Shown: positions 61,425 through 64,000 of the stretch, in pieces
Numbering within the stretch: position 1 is the first letter of the stretch
Layout: each line of letters begins with the position of its first letter
NCBI GenBank assembly: GCA_963728855.1
Contig: CAVSLN010000013.1
Span: 186,001 to 250,000 of the forward strand
DNA from: AC-43 sp963728855
Lineage (GTDB): Bacteria > Actinomycetota > Actinomycetes > Mycobacteriales > Micromonosporaceae
Direction of reading: 5' to 3'
Length of the DNA stretch: 64,000 nt
Notes under the pieces: model-generated
The model's input: only the letters and a program-made list of their open reading frames with translations
The model's database searches: none
Told to the model about the DNA's origin: nothing
Translations under genes and position numbers: made by a program

Positions 61425-62553
61425 TTACCGGAGGCCCTGCGAGGATAGCTCCTCGGTCGGTAGCGAAGCGCGACAACTGCCGCGACGGTGACGACAAGAA
61501 TCGCTCCCACGATCACGTACAGCCATGGGCGGGATGACGATCCCGCGCCCCCAGGCGCCGCGAGGGAGTTCCAGACTCGTTGCCGCTGAGGATGGACTCA
61601 CCGGCAAAGGAGGGACATCGGCGGTTAGCGCGGCAACTAGATTCACGATTCCGTACCCGTACTCGTCGTCTCGCCCCTGGGGCCCCTTGTCGGTGGCAGT
61701 CACTGTCAACCGATGGATAACCTCGGTTGCCGATAGGTTCGGAAACCTTGCCCGAACGAGTGCCGCGGCTCCAGCGACAATCGCTGCCGAGTCACTGGTA
61801 CCGGATGACTCGCCGTAGCCGTGGTTAAGCCCAGTAGTAACAATGTTGGCGCCAGGAGCAGCCAACATCACCTCGTGCCCGGTGACCGAAAAGCTCGCAT
61901 GGTTGCCCTGCTCATCCACACCAGCTACCGCAAGGACACCAGGAAAGGCCGCAGGATACACGACATAACTATCCTCTGGCGTGTTTCCTGCAGCCGCGAC
62001 GACGACAACATCGTGCGCGATTGCATCGTCAATCGCGCGCTTAGTCGGCGGAATCAAATGCACCGCCAACCGAGAGAGAAATGACCTTTGCACCGTGGTC
62101 GGTCGCCCACTCAATCCCCTTTACTATGCCAGGAGCCAGAAGTCCTTCACCTCCACGTATAGGTAGGATGAAAGCCTTCGGCGCGATCCCGAGCTATCCC
62201 TGCCGTTCCGCCTGGCGCATGGCCGTGGGCGGCAATGAGACCAGCCATCCTGGTGCCATGGCCGTCCGTATCCGTTCGGCCATCGCCGTTGTGCGCCCGG
62301 GTATGTCGCCGCCCCGGAAGGACGTTTCCGTCCAGGTCAGGGTGTGTGGCATCTACGCCTGAATCGACCACGGCAACAGTGACACCCGCGCCCTCACTGT
62401 ACTCATGTGCCTCATCCACATGCAGAAACCCAGATACCACTGCGCATCACGGATGTTGTCGGCGGCGGCTGGCGCAGTCGGAGGTGACAGGATCGCGACA
62501 ACGCCAAGCGCCAGTCCGGCGGCGACCGCTCGCACCCGGCGCAACCGCATCAT
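61425..62553 (-). pseudogene. mycP: mycosin-type S8 serine protease of a type VII secretion system, frame breaks
   Basis: Signal peptide VAAGLALGVVAILSPPTAPA; DNIRDAQWYLGF then, after a shift, LHVDEAHEYSEGAGVTVAVV, catalytic Asp in VDSGVDATHPDLDG, catalytic His in DGHGTRMAGLIAAHG, VVVVAAAGNTPEDSYVVYPA and catalytic Ser in SSGTSDSAAIVAGAAALVRA; C-terminal membrane segment VIVGAILVVTVAAVVALRYR and tail EELSSQGLR. This layout is that of MycP, the membrane protease of ESX systems. Several single-base frame shifts separate the pieces, while all three catalytic residues survive. Confidence 0.7.
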
Positions 62554-63713
62554 CGGTCGATACCGATAACGCCTGGGCCCGGATCGTGGTGGGGTTCTGG
62601 ACCGGGCGCAAGGACGGGAGGTACGCCCCGGCGAACCTCCCACTCGGTATCAAGCGGCAGCGGCGCGCCGACTGCTGGCGCTCGCGACCGCCCGCGGAAC
62701 TCAGCGGGCCGCCCAAAAGGCCACCAACCGGATTCGCCCGCCGGCCGCCGGCCTCCTCCTCGACGCCACCGACGCCAGATCGCGCCGACCGCTGGCCACC
62801 TTCGGAAGGGATGGGAACTCCATGACCGGGGTCGCCAATGACGGCCCCAGCGCGAACGCCCGACCACCAGGTGTCGTGACAAACCACGAGCCAACGGTCG
62901 GTACGGCTGCCGGGAAGGCGTGACCAATCTGCTGACCCCCGGGCAGGCCAGGCGGGTCAAGTGAGCCTGTCGGCGACACCCAACCCTGATGCCGATGCTC
63001 TGATCATCACGGGGGCCGCCGCTCAATACCGAGCCAGCATCCGATCCGCAGCAGATGCGGGCGGCGGCACCGATGGAATCGTTGGCGGTCTGACCGGCGA
63101 CAGGCTCCCCGAGCCATTCCGCGCGCGGCTCTGGCCGGAGTCGTCCCCACCCGAGACAGGTGTCGTCGCAGGATCGACGTGTCCTGGAAGACTGTACCGG
63201 CGTGGGTACGGTCATGTGGGAACCGTGAGTCGAACACGGCGTTGTCGGTCGTACCCATCAGTTGCTGTGCCTGCTCGTTCAGCGCCTTCTGCCCTTCCGT
63301 CATCATCGGGGCCTCTGCTGCAGCCCGCCGCTCGACTGGAGCCGCCGCCTTCCACTGGACATGCAGGATCATCCACGGTCGTTCGAGCCTGCTCCAATGA
63401 GGTCAGTACCCCGTTCAGCGCCCCGTGGTTGGTCACCGCGACGTCCTGCATCTCCCCCATCGAGGCAATCAAATTATCCAGGTGCTCCAAAGAACCGAGC
63501 TGCGGCCGGACTCCGCTCCGGCGGCCAGGCGCTCGCCAAGGACGCCCGCGCCCGCTGTAGCACCTCCCGGTGGTGGCCCACCAGATCATGCGTCTCCTGC
63601 CACGCGTGCACCTGGTTCCACGCCACCGACAAGTCCTCATCAAGGATCCCGGCCAGCTCCGGCACGCCGTACCTCGACCAGCCCAGCCATCGCATGCTGT
63701 AGACGTCGGTCAT
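62550..63713 (-). pseudogene. ESX/WXG-like secreted helical protein, frame breaks
   Basis: ATG 63713: YSMRWLGWSRYGVPELAGIL, VAWNQVHAWQETHDLVGHHR, VLQRARASLASAWPPERSPA, then in other frames EHLDNLIASMGEMQDVAVTN, NEQAQQLMGTTDNAVFDSRF, VPTVGSWFVTTPGGRAFALG and the end TEWEVRRGVPPVLAPGPEPH, HDPGPGVIGIDR. The helical start with A-W-P-P-x-x-S and the HDPGPGVIGI end are typical of large ESX-associated proteins in actinomycetes. ATGA overlaps with both neighbours. Confidence 0.55.
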
Positions 63714-64000
63714 ATTCCACCCGCCCGAGGACGACGCTTCTCTGGGTGATCATGCTGCTCCGGGTCAGGCACGTCCCCGTACACCGGGCCGTCGACGACA
63801 CGGATGGAGTTGTTCATGACGTCGTCGATGTCCTGCACATTGGCGCTCGCCAAGGCGTCCGCGCTCTGGTACCGACTGGCGATCTCGATCGCGGCGTCGA
63901 GCAGGATCGTGGACGCGTTGATGTACGCGGCGAGTTGGTCGACCGTACCGGTCAGGCATTCGCGGTACTTCGCCCGTACGGTGTGCAGGTCCGCGCTCGG
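63710..64000 (-). CDS. ESX-associated hypothetical protein, partial
   Basis: The last 96 residues are visible; the start lies beyond the window. One uninterrupted frame: VRAKYRECLTGTVDQLAAYI, NASTILLDAAIEIASRYQSA, NVQDIDDVMNNSIRVVDGPV, ending RRPRAGGI. Long amphipathic helices fit a WXG100/DUF2580-like ESX protein. Notably free of the frame breaks seen in the next 7 kb. Confidence 0.55.
   Translation of the reverse strand, partial: PSADLHTVRAKYRECLTGTVDQLAAYINASTILLDAAIEIASRYQSADALASANVQDIDDVMNNSIRVVDGPVYGDVPDPEQHDHPEKRRPRAGGI

Overview
The window looks like one chromosomal stretch of a very GC-rich actinobacterium, most likely a member of the Micromonosporaceae (Micromonospora/Actinoplanes-like). 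The base composition, GTG starts, ATGA/GTGA stop-start overlaps and leaderless promoters fit an actinomycete. The backbone order ispF-ispD-carD / lpqE-radA-disA / mutY / clpC-lsr2-lysS / coaX / panD-panC-Rossmann protein / DUF3180-folK-folB-folP matches, from memory, the Mycobacterium tuberculosis Rv3581c-Rv3608c neighbourhood. The type III polyketide synthase/prenyltransferase block and the repeat families point to Micromonosporaceae.

Layout. 1-9.8 kb: RDD membrane proteins, an aromatic/histidinol-phosphate aminotransferase, a flavin monooxygenase with a decayed TetR remnant beside it, a beta-propeller protein, and the homogentisate branch of tyrosine catabolism (fumarylacetoacetase, an unknown co-operonic protein, homogentisate dioxygenase). 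9.8-12.6 kb: ispF, ispD, carD. 12.6-16.4 kb: a small lipid/quinone-type cluster (type III PKS, frameshifted acyl-CoA dehydrogenase, methyltransferase, UbiA prenyltransferase). 16.4-31.6 kb: lpqE, radA, disA (c-di-AMP synthase), def, an ACT regulator, mutY, a polysaccharide deacetylase, clpC, lsr2, lysS, a methyltransferase, coaX and nadC. 31.6-43.3 kb: nadB, two septum-formation-domain proteins, panD-panC-Rossmann protein, a two-component system, a MidA-type methyltransferase next to a stand-alone nuoD. 43.4-47.2 kb: osmoprotectant (OpuC-type) ABC importer. 47.2-52.5 kb: membrane proteins plus folK-folB-folP. 52.8-60.8 kb: a type IV secretion-like locus (pilin-like, VirB3-like, VirB4, VirB6-like, VirB8-like, M23 peptidase). 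60.8-64 kb: genes typical of a type VII (ESX) secretion locus on the opposite strand, including a mycosin.

The most striking non-gene signals are: (i) a 13-bp palindrome, GTCCAC-W-GTGGAC, present nine times exactly plus six near copies, always inside genes and in all three reading phases; (ii) a set of about eleven genes with TANNNT exactly 6-7 nt before the start codon and no Shine-Dalgarno (leaderless promoters), three of which are carried by a dispersed hairpin repeat; (iii) a second dispersed repeat placed in tandem at gene 3' ends; (iv) a sudden change at about 56.8 kb, after which nearly every gene is broken by many single-base indels although the protein sequence continues across frames. 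Three isolated one-base frame breaks (acyl-CoA dehydrogenase, lysS 5' end, nuoD) occur upstream. I think most of these breaks are sequence errors, but real decay cannot be excluded from the sequence alone.
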